Of a stretch of DNA of 64,000 nucleotides, positions 50,915 to 59,969 are shown piece after piece. Every line of letters starts with the position of its first letter. The first letter of the stretch is position 1. Below the pieces are notes generated by a model. That model made no database searches. It was not told the origin of the DNA and was given only the letters and a program-made list of their open reading frames with translations. A program made the position numbers and the translations under genes. This DNA comes from an uncultured Litoreibacter sp. (GTDB taxonomy: Bacteria > Pseudomonadota > Alphaproteobacteria > Rhodobacterales > Rhodobacteraceae). The stretch is from NCBI GenBank assembly GCA_947493265.1, contig CANLQL010000003.1:372001-436000 (forward strand), read 5' to 3'.

Positions 50915-51973
50915 GTGAGTTTGACCCGCGACCAAGTTCTTGCCTGTCTCAGGCAGATCACTGATCCGTCCGGAACCGATATCGTCGAAGCCGGTCTGGT
51001 GCGTGCGCTGAATGTCGACGCGGGCACAGTCCGGTTCGTGATGGAGGTCGCCGATCCTGCCCCCTATCACGAGATCAAAACCAAAGCCGAAGAGGCATTG
51101 AAAGAAAGCGGGGCCAGCGCGGTTTCGATCGTTCTAACCGCGCACAGCAAGCCAACACCGCCCCCTGATCTGAAGGCCGCCGCAAAACCCGCAGCCCCTG
51201 CTGGTCCCGAAAAAATTCCAGGCGTTGCGCATATAATTGCGGTTGCATCTGGCAAGGGTGGTGTCGGCAAATCTACCGTGGCATCCAATCTGGCCTGTGC
51301 GCTTGCCGCCGAGGGTCGCCGTGTCGGCCTGCTTGACGCAGATGTATATGGACCGTCGCAGCCGCGGATGATGGGGATCTCGGGAAGACCTGCAAGTCCT
51401 GATGGCAAGACGATTTTGCCAATGCGAAATTTCGGCGTAACGATGATGTCGATGGGGCTTGTGGCGAATGAAAACGAGGCCGTCGTTTGGCGCGGGCCCA
51501 TGCTGATGGGCGCGCTGCAACAGCTTTTGACCCAGGTGCAATGGGGGGCATTGGATGTCTTGATCGTTGATCTGCCACCGGGCACGGGTGACGTGCAAAT
51601 GACTTTGACCCAGAAAGCAGATGTGGATGGCGCGATCATCGTCTCTACACCGCAGGATGTCGCTTTAATGGACGCCCGTAAGGGTATTGATATGTTTCAA
51701 CAAATTGGAACACCAATCCTGGGTATGATCGAGAACATGAGCACGCATATTTGCTCCAATTGCGGCCATGAGGAACATGTTTTTGGCCATGGCGGCGTTG
51801 CCGCTGAAGCCGAAAAACTCGGCGTGCCGCTGCTTGCCGAAATCCCGCTGCATCTGGATATTCGCCTCGCGGCGGACACCGGGACCCCAATCGTCGTTGC
51901 CGATCCAGACAGCGCGCAGGCGCAGGGCTTCCGGAAAATTGCGCAAGCTCTTATCGCGGCGGAAAGAGCATGA
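50915..51973 (+). CDS. Mrp/NBP35-type iron-sulfur cluster carrier ATPase
   Basis: A 352-residue P-loop ATPase. An N-terminal MIP18-like domain (LTRDQVLACLRQITDPSGTDIVEAGLVRALNVD) precedes the deviant Walker A ASGKGGVGKSTVASNLA near residues 112-128 and the switch DADVYGPSQPRMMG. The CxxC carrier pair is in CSNCGHEEHVFGHGG near 272. The start is GTG at 50915, immediately after the DUF6494 stop. It delivers clusters to target proteins. Next to the FDH region, it may serve the FeS subunits, which is inference. Confidence 0.9.
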   Translation: MSLTRDQVLACLRQITDPSGTDIVEAGLVRALNVDAGTVRFVMEVADPAPYHEIKTKAEEALKESGASAVSIVLTAHSKPTPPPDLKAAAKPAAPAGPEKIPGVAHIIAVASGKGGVGKSTVASNLACALAAEGRRVGLLDADVYGPSQPRMMGISGRPASPDGKTILPMRNFGVTMMSMGLVANENEAVVWRGPMLMGALQQLLTQVQWGALDVLIVDLPPGTGDVQMTLTQKADVDGAIIVSTPQDVALMDARKGIDMFQQIGTPILGMIENMSTHICSNCGHEEHVFGHGGVAAEAEKLGVPLLAEIPLHLDIRLAADTGTPIVVADPDSAQAQGFRKIAQALIAAERA

Positions 51974-52674
51974 CCGAACCGACATTTCCACCCCTCCTGA
52001 CCGGAAGCGCCGTAGACGGCCAAATCGATCCGTTCGACAAGGCCTGCGTGGAGGCCATGAAAGGCTGCGACGCCGGCGTGGTTGTCTATAACCTCGGGGC
52101 GAACACTTTGCGGGCGGCCTTGGTTTTTGCCCCTGAAGTGCCTTTGAAGGATGCGATGGCGATGCTGCCTTTGTGCGGCGTCGGCTTTCAAAATGCTCTT
52201 GGCGCGCTTGCACCGCCTGAAGTTGCCGTTCATCTGGATTGGGACGGTGGGATGCGCATTAACGGGGCCAGCTGTGGTCGCTTGCGTGTCGCGGCGTCGC
52301 AAACCGACCCGGAAACACCCCCTGATTGGCTGGTTGTCGGGTTTGAATTGCCCCTTTGGCCGGAAAGTGATGACCCAGGAGAAACGCCTGATACGACCAC
52401 ACTCTATGCGGAAGGCTGCGCGGATGTGAATGCCCGCGATCTTTTGGAAAGTTGGGCGCGTCACACGCTGGCCGGGATCAATCGCTGGTCGGATGAAGGC
52501 GTGGAGCCATTGCACAAAGAATGGCGCGGACTGGCCCACGGTATCGGCGAAGACATTGAAATGGATGGGAAATCTGGAAGTTATCTTGGTGTCGATGAAC
52601 GCTTTGGCCTTTTGATCCGCGACGCTGAAACAACCCATTTGATCCCACTAACCACGGTATTGGAGGCCTCCTGA
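51970..52674 (+). CDS. Biotin/lipoate protein ligase-like family protein
   Basis: A 234-residue protein. The central core resembles the BirA/LplA fold family (VVVYNLGANTLRAALVFAPEVPLKDAMAMLPLCGVGFQNALGALAPPEVAVHLDWDGGMRINGASCGRLRVAA), with SYLGVDERFGLLIR in the C-terminal part. The usual glycine-rich biotin-binding motif (GRGRxGR) is not seen. So it is probably not a simple biotin ligase. Its ATG overlaps the Mrp stop. Function unknown. Confidence 0.72.
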   Translation: MTEPTFPPLLTGSAVDGQIDPFDKACVEAMKGCDAGVVVYNLGANTLRAALVFAPEVPLKDAMAMLPLCGVGFQNALGALAPPEVAVHLDWDGGMRINGASCGRLRVAASQTDPETPPDWLVVGFELPLWPESDDPGETPDTTTLYAEGCADVNARDLLESWARHTLAGINRWSDEGVEPLHKEWRGLAHGIGEDIEMDGKSGSYLGVDERFGLLIRDAETTHLIPLTTVLEAS

Positions 52675-52675
52675 G

Positions 52676-53155
52676 ATGATGCTTGCCCGCGCGATCCACT
52701 TTGACGAAAGCGATATGAACGTCTTTCACTCTCCGGCGAGAACCGGTGAATGGTGCATCGCGGGTGGCTTCGAATTCTCCAACTGGACCGAAGGCGATCT
52801 TGTCGGAAAGGCCCGTCAGGCGTTTTCCAATGGGTGGCTTGGGGCAGAAACCTTCGGACGGGTGACTTTCGTCGCCACCACCCAGATAGAACCTTCAGAA
52901 TTCGAGACACTGAAAACCGGGTTGGCGCAGCATTTTGTGGACCTTTACGGGGCCCCATCGCTGGATGCGGCGGCGGGTGTTGCGGAAGACGAACTCAGGC
53001 ATATGGCCGAACTTTGTGATGGCCAAACGCCGAACACGTTGTTGACCGTCGCGCGCGAGCTTACACCTGATGGCGTGAAAGAAAGCTTTCGGATGATCGA
53101 GCCGCAGGATGCAGGGCTAGATCAATTTGCGATCCACGGCTCCCTCGACGAATAG
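52676..53155 (+). CDS. DUF6505 family protein
   Basis: A 159-residue protein of unknown function. It starts MMLARAIHFDESDMNVFHSPARTGEWCIAGGFEFSNWTEGDL, with two adjacent ATGs at 52676 and 52679 after GGAGG at 52662-52666. It begins one base after the previous stop. It appears to be the DUF6505 family, found with DUF6494, Mrp and ligase-like proteins. No catalytic motif is visible. Confidence 0.72.
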   Translation: MMLARAIHFDESDMNVFHSPARTGEWCIAGGFEFSNWTEGDLVGKARQAFSNGWLGAETFGRVTFVATTQIEPSEFETLKTGLAQHFVDLYGAPSLDAAAGVAEDELRHMAELCDGQTPNTLLTVARELTPDGVKESFRMIEPQDAGLDQFAIHGSLDE

Positions 53156-53182
53156 CGCGCATCGCCAGTTGAAAGGACGAAC

Positions 53183-54829
53183 ATGCTGACGCGCAAGGCC
53201 ACGATTGATGCGACGCGGGACGCGTTTCGCTGGCAAATCCCCGCGCGCTACAACATTGGCTTGGATATCTCTGACACACCCGCCGCGACTGTGCCTGACA
53301 AACCGGCGATCATTGATGTCGCAGAAGATGGAAGCGTCAGAACCCTCAATTTTGCCCAGCTGCGCGACAGATCCAACCAGTTTGCGCATGTGGTGTCAGA
53401 TCTTAGCCAGCCCGGCGACCGCATTGGGGTTTTGCTGCCGCAATGCATCGAAACAGCGGTTGCGCATGCGGGCATCCTGAAGTCTGGCCGCATCTCGCTG
53501 CCACTCTTTACCTTGTTTGGACCAGATGCATTGCTGCACCGCCTTTCGGATTGCCAAGCCAGCGTTGTCCTCACAGACCGGGAGGGCGCTGAAAAACTCG
53601 CGCAGATCAAGGCGCAACTGCCCGATCTCCAGCAGGTTATTTCTGTCGATCCAGAAGCGGAAAATACGCATTCTTTCAGCTTCTTATGCGATGATGCTCC
53701 GAAAGATTTTACCGCTGTTGACAGCAAACCGGATGATCCCGCAATCCTGATCTACACGTCAGGGACGACAGGAAAACCAAAAGGGGCGCTGCACGCCCAT
53801 CGCGTTTTATTGGGCCATCTGCCCGGCGTTGAAATGAGCCATAATTTCTTCCCGGAACCAGGTGACAAGATTTGGACCCCTGCGGATTGGGCATGGATTG
53901 GCGGCCTGCTGGATGTGTTGATGCCGGCGCTCCATCACGGTGTCACGGTCGTGGCTTGTAGGTTTCGGAAGTTCACAGCGGAGGCGGCGTTCGACTTGAT
54001 CCGAACGCAAGGTATCCAGAATGCGTTTCTGCCGCCGACGGCGCTGAAAATGATGCGCCGGGGAACTGGTGAGGCGACCCGCCCGCTGCAAATGCGGTCT
54101 GTTGCCAGCGGCGGTGAAACCTTGGGCAAAGAGTTGATCACCTGGGGGGAAGAGTTTCTAGGCACAACAATCAACGAATTCTACGGCCAAACAGAATGCA
54201 ACATGATTGTGTCATCATGCAGCGCGCTTGCCCCTGCAGAGCCCGGTGTCATGGGCTACGCCGTGCCCGGACATGTAGTCGAAGTCTTCCAAGAAGACGC
54301 GCCTGCCCCCGCAGATATCGGTGTCCAAGGGCGTATTGCAGTGCGCGCGCCCGATCCGGTTATGTTTTTGGAATATTGGAATAATCCTGATGCAACGTCC
54401 CAGAAATTCTTGCACGCCGACGGACATGATTGGTTGCTCACCGGTGACATGGGATCGAAAACCGCGTCCGGGCGGATCGCATTTGTGGGGCGGGATGACG
54501 ACATCATCAGCTCATCTGGCTACCGCATCGGCCCGGCAGAGATCGAAGATTGCTTGATCACGCATCCGGCTGTGCAGATGGCGGGCGTTGTCGGCAAACC
54601 AGATCCACTGCGCGGGGAAATCGTGGCGGCATTCATAATGCTCGCTGACGGATTCTCCCAAAGCGACGCCCTGGCCGCCGAGATCGCTGATCATGTCAAA
54701 GATCAATTGGCGGCCTATGAATTTCCGCGATTGGTGCGGTTCGTGAGCGAAATGCCGATGACCACAACCGGAAAGATCATCCGGGCAGAGCTGCGCCGCA
54801 TGGCGATCTCTGACACTCTAGACGCCTGA
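53183..54829 (+). CDS. AMP-forming acyl-CoA synthetase
   Basis: A 548-residue ANL-family ligase similar to medium-chain and acetyl-CoA synthetases. The P-loop is LIYTSGTTGKPKGALHAHR near residue 190, with A5 EFYGQTECNM near 335 and the catalytic region TGKIIRAELRRM near residue 533. It lies 27 bp after the DUF6505-like gene on the same strand. The substrate is not clear; acetate, propionate or a medium-chain acid are all possible. Confidence 0.88.
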   Translation: MLTRKATIDATRDAFRWQIPARYNIGLDISDTPAATVPDKPAIIDVAEDGSVRTLNFAQLRDRSNQFAHVVSDLSQPGDRIGVLLPQCIETAVAHAGILKSGRISLPLFTLFGPDALLHRLSDCQASVVLTDREGAEKLAQIKAQLPDLQQVISVDPEAENTHSFSFLCDDAPKDFTAVDSKPDDPAILIYTSGTTGKPKGALHAHRVLLGHLPGVEMSHNFFPEPGDKIWTPADWAWIGGLLDVLMPALHHGVTVVACRFRKFTAEAAFDLIRTQGIQNAFLPPTALKMMRRGTGEATRPLQMRSVASGGETLGKELITWGEEFLGTTINEFYGQTECNMIVSSCSALAPAEPGVMGYAVPGHVVEVFQEDAPAPADIGVQGRIAVRAPDPVMFLEYWNNPDATSQKFLHADGHDWLLTGDMGSKTASGRIAFVGRDDDIISSSGYRIGPAEIEDCLITHPAVQMAGVVGKPDPLRGEIVAAFIMLADGFSQSDALAAEIADHVKDQLAAYEFPRLVRFVSEMPMTTTGKIIRAELRRMAISDTLDA

Positions 54830-54940
54830 CATATCCAGTTTGAGGATAAAACGCTTTTTCAGGTGTCATTGCCTAATTCAGACAAGGTCACATTGATCGC
54901 CGCGCAGGTTTGGGACGCTGTCAAACAGCGCCCCGCCAAG

Positions 54941-55858
54941 TTACAAGCACCCCGCCAAAGCATGGGCGAGGTTTCGCATCATCTGCGGATAGAGGTCTGG
55001 ACCAAGATCCAAGTCAGACCCAAGCGGATCAAGCGTGGCCGTTTTTGCGTTTGTTCCATCCAGAACGGTTTGCACCAGTGACGCGTTAAACTGCGGTTCT
55101 GAAAGGACGCAGCTCACGCCTTGCTCAGCAACACGGGTTTGGATTTCAGATATCCGCGCAGGGCTGGGGTCAGCCGCGTCACCAACAGAAATGGCACCCG
55201 AGGCCGTAAAATCAAAACTGGTTTCGAAGTATTGATAAGCGTCATGGAACACGACGAAGTTCTGCCCGCGGAACGGCTGCAGAATATCGCGAATCTCAGC
55301 ACTCATCCCGTTAATCTCCGCGCGGCCAGATGCGGCGTTTGCGCGGTAGGTACCGGCGTGTTCAGGATCAATCGCGGAAAGTTCCGTCGCGATCAGGTCA
55401 AGCCAGACAACGGCATTTTCAGGGGAAAGCCAGGCATGCGGATCATGGGCGTCATGATGATCGTGGTCGTGATCATGCCCGTCCTCGTCTCCGTCCTCAA
55501 ACAGCGCGCCTGTGCGAAATTCAAGCGTTTGTGTCGACGGATGTTCTAGCAATTCGATGGATTTGGCATCATGCGCAACTGTTTCGAGGGCTCCGGCCAG
55601 CCAAGGGCTGAGATCTTCACCAATCCAGAAGATCACATTGGCGTCCTGCAACGCACGCGCTTCGGAAGGGCGCAAGGCATAGCTGTGCGGTGTCGCCCCT
55701 TTAGAAATAATCAGCTCCGGCTCTGCGACCCCGTCCATAACTTGTGAAACAAGCGAATGAAGCGGCGCAATATCGACGGCAACCATCGGTGCGTCGGCGC
55801 TCGCTACTTGTGGTGTGAGCGCGGATAAAGCCAATACGGCAGCAAGTTTTCTGGACAT
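54941..55858 (-). CDS. znuA: Zinc ABC transporter substrate-binding protein (ZnuA)
   Basis: A 305-residue periplasmic zinc-binding protein. The signal peptide is MSRKLAAVLALSALTPQVASA. Cluster A-1 traits include PLHSLVSQVMDG near residue 33 with a metal His, and a His/Asp-rich mobile loop at residues about 123-140 (GDEDGHDHDHDHHDAHDPHAW). The remaining metal ligands lie in VFHDAYQYFE. It is divergent from zur, with the box at 55871-55890 between them. The His-rich loop is the mark of the Znu subfamily rather than manganese binders. Confidence 0.95.
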   Translation of the reverse strand: MSRKLAAVLALSALTPQVASADAPMVAVDIAPLHSLVSQVMDGVAEPELIISKGATPHSYALRPSEARALQDANVIFWIGEDLSPWLAGALETVAHDAKSIELLEHPSTQTLEFRTGALFEDGDEDGHDHDHDHHDAHDPHAWLSPENAVVWLDLIATELSAIDPEHAGTYRANAASGRAEINGMSAEIRDILQPFRGQNFVVFHDAYQYFETSFDFTASGAISVGDAADPSPARISEIQTRVAEQGVSCVLSEPQFNASLVQTVLDGTNAKTATLDPLGSDLDLGPDLYPQMMRNLAHALAGCL

Positions 55859-55870
55859 CTCGACCCCTAT

Positions 55871-55890
55871 GTGATTTTATAACATATCAC
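55871..55890. promoter_or_regulatory. Zur-box-like palindrome between znuA and zur
   Basis: GTGATTTTATAACATATCAC is a 20-bp imperfect palindrome (arms GTGAT and ATCAC, centre TATAAC), 12 bp upstream of znuA. A second half-site, GTATAACATG, overlaps the zur start codon. Alphaproteobacterial Zur sites have the same TATAAC core. Zinc-loaded Zur should repress both divergent transcripts through them. Confidence 0.82.
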
Positions 55891-55912
55891 GCGATAAATG
55901 AAATAGTATAAC

Positions 55913-56431
55913 ATGACAAGCACCAACCGAAAGAAAAGCGCAAACGCGGACGCCGCGAAGGGATTTGCTCGTCACGATCATGACGATTGCATGTCTGCGG
56001 CCATGTCCGCAGCGGAAGTCTATTGCGCTGAACATAGTCTGCAATTTACCCCCGTCAGGCGGCGTGTTCTGGAGATTTTGCTACAAGAACACAGTGCCTT
56101 AGGTGCCTATGACATCTTGGAGAAACTGCGCGAAGAAGGGTTGGGATCTCAGCCACCTGTGGCCTACCGCGCGCTCGATTTTCTGGTCTCGAACGGTTTT
56201 GTCCACAAGATCGAACGGATGAATGCCTTTGTTGCCTGCGCCCATCCCGGCCGCGATCACGCGCCTGCATTCATGATCTGCCGGTCCTGCGACATGGTTG
56301 CGGAAACGCAAACAGCCCCAACCAAGGAAAGTTTTAATGCCGCCGCGCAAGCAGCGGGCTTTCTGATTGAACGGACGGTTGTGGAGGCGGAAGGTCTCTG
56401 CCCGAAATGCCAAAAGGAAGACACCGCATGA
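55913..56431 (+). CDS. zur: Zinc uptake regulator Zur (Fur family)
   Basis: A 172-residue Fur-family repressor. It has an extended N-terminus with RHDHDDC, the DNA-binding helix (LQFTPVRRRVLEILLQEHSALGAYDILEKL near residues 43-72) and structural zinc Cys pairs CRSC near 122 and CPKC near 164. It is the first gene of a rightward operon with znuC and znuB, and it is divergent from znuA. It controls these genes by zinc. Confidence 0.95.
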   Translation: MTSTNRKKSANADAAKGFARHDHDDCMSAAMSAAEVYCAEHSLQFTPVRRRVLEILLQEHSALGAYDILEKLREEGLGSQPPVAYRALDFLVSNGFVHKIERMNAFVACAHPGRDHAPAFMICRSCDMVAETQTAPTKESFNAAAQAAGFLIERTVVEAEGLCPKCQKEDTA

Positions 56432-57213
56432 GCCTTGTCAGCTGCGAAGGGCTCGGCATTCGATTGGGCGGGAAAACTGTGCTCGACCGGGTGAATTTCA
56501 CGATTGACCGCGGGGAGATTGTGACTGTTGTTGGCCCAAATGGCTCCGGAAAAACGTCGCTTCTGCGTGCGATTATCGGGGCGGTGGTGCCTGATACCGG
56601 TCGGGTTCAGAAGGACCCTGCCCTTAAGATTGGCTACGTTCCTCAGAAACTGCATATCGACGCAAACCTTCCCATGACCGTCGCGCGATTTTTAAGTTTG
56701 CCAGGCGCGGTCGGCAAGAAAGCTGTGGCTGATGCGTTGGCGCAAGCCGGTGTCCCAGATCTAGCGTCCCGGCAAATGTCGGCGCTGTCGGGCGGGCAGT
56801 TTCAGCGCGTACTTTTGGCCCGCGCTTTGCTTGAGAAACCCGATCTGTTGCTGCTTGATGAAGCGACGCAGGGTCTGGATCAGCCGGGCTCTGCCGCATT
56901 TTACCGTCAGATCGAAGAGGTCCGCCAAGCCCTTGGGTGTGCCGTTTTGATGATCAGCCATGAGTTGCACGTGGTGATGAGCGCATCTGATCGGGTCATC
57001 TGCCTCAACGGTCATGTGTGTTGCGAAGGAACGCCTGATATTGTCGCCTCCGCACCGGAATACAGGGCACTGTTTGGAACGGGTACGATGGGGGCTTTGG
57101 CGCTTTACCGTCATGACCACGATCACCACCACCATCACCACGACGACGGTCAAGGGCATGATCATGGCCACGGGACTGATGCACCGTCTGAAAAGGCCAA
57201 CGAAGATGCTTGA
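56428..57213 (+). CDS. znuC: Zinc ABC transporter ATP-binding protein (ZnuC)
   Basis: A 261-residue ABC ATPase with Walker A GPNGSGKTSLLRA near residue 38, the signature LSGGQFQRVLLARAL near 120 and Walker B LLLLDEATQGLD near 139. The C-terminal tail is His-rich (YRHDHDHHHHHHDDGQGHDHGHGTD, residues about 228-252) and may hold zinc. I chose the ATG at 56428, overlapping the zur stop as ATGA; the ATG at 56407 adds seven residues from within zur. Confidence 0.93.
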   Translation: MSLVSCEGLGIRLGGKTVLDRVNFTIDRGEIVTVVGPNGSGKTSLLRAIIGAVVPDTGRVQKDPALKIGYVPQKLHIDANLPMTVARFLSLPGAVGKKAVADALAQAGVPDLASRQMSALSGGQFQRVLLARALLEKPDLLLLDEATQGLDQPGSAAFYRQIEEVRQALGCAVLMISHELHVVMSASDRVICLNGHVCCEGTPDIVASAPEYRALFGTGTMGALALYRHDHDHHHHHHDDGQGHDHGHGTDAPSEKANEDA

Positions 57214-58000
57214 TGATTTTCTGGTACGCGCCAGCCTTGCTGGTCTGGGCGTCGCCCTTGCGGCTGCCCCTTTGGGCTGTTTTGTCGTCTGGCGACGTAT
57301 GGCCTATTTCGGGGATGCCACTGCCCATGCTGCAATTTTGGGCGTCGCCATGTCGCTGGCCCTGTCGACCTCGATTTTCGTGGGTGCCTTGGTGATTGCT
57401 TTGCTGATGGCGCTGACAGTCAACGCATTAAGCGGACGCGGATACGCGATGGACACACTTCTTGGCGTTTTTGCGCATTCCGCCCTGGCCTTTGGGCTGG
57501 TCGCTGTGTCGTTTCTGTCAGGCGTGCGGATCGACCTGATGGCCTATCTTTTTGGCGATATTCTTGCGGTATCTCGCGGTGATCTTGCGATTATATGGAC
57601 CGGCGCATTGCTAGTTGTCGCTCTTATCGGGTGGCGTTGGCAGGCTTTGCTGACCTCCACCCTGAACACCGATCTGGCCTATGCCAGCGGCATTGACCCA
57701 AAGCGGGAGCAGTTGGTCCTGACCCTATCGCTGGCGATCGTGGTGGCGGTTGCGATCAAAGTGGTCGGGGTTCTGTTGATCGCAGCGCTGCTGATCATTC
57801 CTGCGGCGGCGGCCCGCCCGCTGAGCCGAACGCCAGAAGGAATGGCCGTTGGCGCCGCCGTCATCGGCGGGCTCTCTGCCCTGCTTGGGCTGCGTGCCGC
57901 GTTTGTTTTCGACACACCGGCTGGGCCATCCATCGTCTGTGTTGCGACACTTCTGTTCGCGCTGTCAGGCATTTTCGGAATTGTGAAACGCGCAACCTAA
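57206..58000 (+). CDS. znuB: Zinc ABC transporter permease (ZnuB)
   Basis: A 264-residue integral membrane protein of the ABC-3 family with seven or eight helices. It starts MLDDFLVRASLAGLGVALAAAPLGCFVVWRRMAYFGDATAHAAILG, where the His-bearing loop is typical. The real start is the ATG at 57206, 8 bp before the znuC stop; the frame upstream runs through the His-rich znuC tail. It closes the zur-znuC-znuB operon. Confidence 0.94.
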   Translation: MLDDFLVRASLAGLGVALAAAPLGCFVVWRRMAYFGDATAHAAILGVAMSLALSTSIFVGALVIALLMALTVNALSGRGYAMDTLLGVFAHSALAFGLVAVSFLSGVRIDLMAYLFGDILAVSRGDLAIIWTGALLVVALIGWRWQALLTSTLNTDLAYASGIDPKREQLVLTLSLAIVVAVAIKVVGVLLIAALLIIPAAAARPLSRTPEGMAVGAAVIGGLSALLGLRAAFVFDTPAGPSIVCVATLLFALSGIFGIVKRAT

Positions 58001-58009
58001 TTGCGTCTG

Positions 58010-58042
58010 GTCCGGCCCACCAAACCCGTCGGCGGGCCGGAC
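58010..58042. terminator. Hairpin between convergent znuB and SCO1 genes
   Basis: GTCCGGCCC (58010-58018) and GGGCCGGAC (58034-58042) form a 9-bp perfect GC-rich stem with a 15-base loop. It lies in the 46-bp gap between two converging genes, where a two-way terminator is expected. Neither side is followed by a T-run, so its strength as a terminator is uncertain. Confidence 0.6.
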
Positions 58043-58046
58043 AAAC

Positions 58047-58661
58047 CTACATCGCGTTAACGTAGCACGCGATATCATCAGCCATTTCTTCCGCAGTATC
58101 TTCTCTGCGGAACAGCTCCACAAAGCCGTGGTCCGGCAACATCAGGTAGCTGAAGGTCGTGTGGTTGACCAAGTAATAGGGATCGCTCGTATCGCCGATC
58201 TGATAGAAGGTCTTGTAGGCCTGCGAGGCGGCTCTGACCTGTTCCTGGCTGCCCGTCAAACCCAGCATTCTGGGGTGAAACAAATCGGTGTAGTCCCGCA
58301 CGACTTCGGCAGTGTCGCGACCCGGATCGATCGAGATAAAGACCGGTTGAACCTTAACGTCACGTTCGTCCAGAAGTGCGATTGCATCGGCGTTGCGTGC
58401 ATTGTCCAGCGGGCAGACATCAGGGCAGAACGTATAGCCGAAATAAACGAGCGAGGGTTCCGACAGAACATCTGCATCGGTGACCGTTTCCCCCGTTTCA
58501 TCGACCAAGGTGAAAGGCCCGCCGATTGCCCCGCCAACAGCGGTAGAGCTGGAACATTGCGCGAATTGATCGCCGGAGCGATCCGTGTTCAGATACCAAC
58601 CAACGCCAAGACCACCAAGAACAACGACCGCCAAAAGGGCCGCAATAACAGGAAGTTTCAT
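58047..58661 (-). CDS. SCO1/SenC-family copper protein
   Basis: A 204-residue membrane-anchored thioredoxin-fold protein that delivers copper to the CuA site of cytochrome c oxidase. One N-terminal helix (KLPVIAALLAVVVLGGLGVGWYL) precedes the CxxxC site in YTFCPDVCP near residue 79 and the ligand His in LVNHTTFSYL near residue 168. It forms an operon with PCuAC and a DUF2946-like gene, a common arrangement for copper delivery. Confidence 0.92.
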   Translation of the reverse strand: MKLPVIAALLAVVVLGGLGVGWYLNTDRSGDQFAQCSSSTAVGGAIGGPFTLVDETGETVTDADVLSEPSLVYFGYTFCPDVCPLDNARNADAIALLDERDVKVQPVFISIDPGRDTAEVVRDYTDLFHPRMLGLTGSQEQVRAASQAYKTFYQIGDTSDPYYLVNHTTFSYLMLPDHGFVELFRREDTAEEMADDIACYVNAM

Positions 58662-58682
58662 AATTCAATCTCCAAAGTTTAG

Positions 58683-58715
58683 CCCCGGCAGCGAACTGTC
58701 ATGTCCACGCCGGGG
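58683..58715 (-). other. Intercistronic hairpin between PCuAC and SCO1 genes
   Basis: CCCCGGC (58683-58689) and GCCGGGG (58709-58715) form a 7-bp GC stem with a 19-base loop between the two copper genes on the minus strand. No T-run follows. It may tune the ratio of the two messages. Confidence 0.4.
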
Positions 58716-58741
58716 AGCGGCATCAGGACCGCTGGCCGCTG

Positions 58742-59251
58742 CTAGTTAGACGCGCCGTGATTGCTGTGATCGCCGTGACCACTGTGATCACCGTCTTTGG
58801 GTGCATGCTCTTCGCGGGCTTCAACCTGCAAAATCACATCAACCGCGCCGGCTTTTTCAAAGACCAATGTCACTGGAATTTCCCGTCCCACTTGAAACGG
58901 ATGGCCCTCCAGCCCCATGAACATGACATGCATTCCGCCGGGTTTCAGCGTGACAGTTTCACCTGCCGGGATATCAATCCCGTCCAGACGCACCATGCTG
59001 ACCAGCCCGTCAACGTCTTTGCTTGTGTGCAACTCAACGCGTAGGAAATCTGCGCGCGCCTCGACGAGTTTATCATCTGTGTCGCCTGTGTTGGTTACAC
59101 TTAGGTACCCGCCCCCTGCGCGTGCAGTTGCAGGCGTTTCGATGGCCATCGGGTGGTCGATCACCAGGTCAGCGATCTTGTAGTCATGTGCCATTGCCAG
59201 ATGCGGCAATACCATCAATGCAGCACTCGCCGCGATTGTCATAAATTTCAT
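58742..59251 (-). CDS. Periplasmic copper chaperone PCu(A)C
   Basis: A 169-residue protein with a signal peptide (MKFMTIAASAALMVLPHLAMA). The copper site H-Met-His-Met is visible as ELHTSKDVDGLVSM, then PGGMHVMFMGL near residues 106-116. The C-terminus is His-rich (HAPKDGDHSGHGDHSNHG), another possible copper binder. It hands copper to SCO1 and cytochrome oxidase and lies upstream of the SCO1 gene on the same strand. Confidence 0.93.
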   Translation of the reverse strand: MKFMTIAASAALMVLPHLAMAHDYKIADLVIDHPMAIETPATARAGGGYLSVTNTGDTDDKLVEARADFLRVELHTSKDVDGLVSMVRLDGIDIPAGETVTLKPGGMHVMFMGLEGHPFQVGREIPVTLVFEKAGAVDVILQVEAREEHAPKDGDHSGHGDHSNHGASN

Positions 59252-59311
59252 GGTTGTATCCTTTTCGCCCCGTCACGGGGGACTTCGTCAGTGAAAATGA
59301 GGTTGGAAAGC

Positions 59312-59677
59312 TCAGACTGACGGGGGACCACGTGTGGGTTTTGAAAGGTCGAGATGCGATACAGCAACGGGCGACGGGATTGCCAAAACCCGGGACGCTT
59401 GCCGAACGGATTGCAGTGCGCTGAATGTTGACGGTGCGTCTGCCAGCAATGCGTTGGTCATCAAACGGCACACGTCGCAACCGTCGGAATTGCTGTGCTC
59501 CGATCCGTCAAAATCGCCGCAGAAATCATCTGCGATGCCGATTGCTTTCAGGTAGGCAACAACTTCGGTGTCACTTTCAAACGACGGGAAGTGATGCGCA
59601 AAACCGGAACTGGCCACAGCAAGAAACAAGCTGATGGCAACAAGAAATCTGGAAACAGGGCGAAGAATGCGTTTCAT
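59312..59677 (-). CDS. Small exported DUF2946-like protein of the copper operon
   Basis: A 121-residue protein with a signal peptide (MKRILRPVSRFLVAISLFLAVASSGFA). A short His/Asp region (HHFPSFESDTEV) is followed by CGDFDGSEHSNSDGCDVCRLM, whose Cys residues (CDVC) and His could hold copper. It is the first gene of the leftward operon with PCuAC and SCO1. The length and Cys pair resemble DUF2946, a family often seen with copper genes; the match is weak. Confidence 0.65.
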   Translation of the reverse strand: MKRILRPVSRFLVAISLFLAVASSGFAHHFPSFESDTEVVAYLKAIGIADDFCGDFDGSEHSNSDGCDVCRLMTNALLADAPSTFSALQSVRQASRVLAIPSPVAVSHLDLSKPTRGPPSV

Positions 59678-59969
59678 CTTTTTCCAGACTTACTGAAGTT
59701 TTTTCGTGGCGACCAGTCACCTTATTGCGACGAAAGAGCCCAGGGGAATTCTGGTGCTACTCCTGCAAAGACTTGCTTCTTCGGTCCAATTTTTTATTGT
59801 TTACTTTCAATAAATTAAACTTCTTTCTGAAGATAAGATCTGTGGAATTGTTCGAATAGTACAATCCCGCCAGACCACCCTATGTTTGGAAAACACCCAA
59901 TTTTATGATACCCTCTCGCCATTATACAGATTCTATTTTGATACACTCCCAACCTCATTGAGGTGCATT

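Noticed and set aside
51970-52674. A normal biotin protein ligase
   Set aside because: The biotin-binding loop GRGRxGR is not present, so the name is kept to family level.
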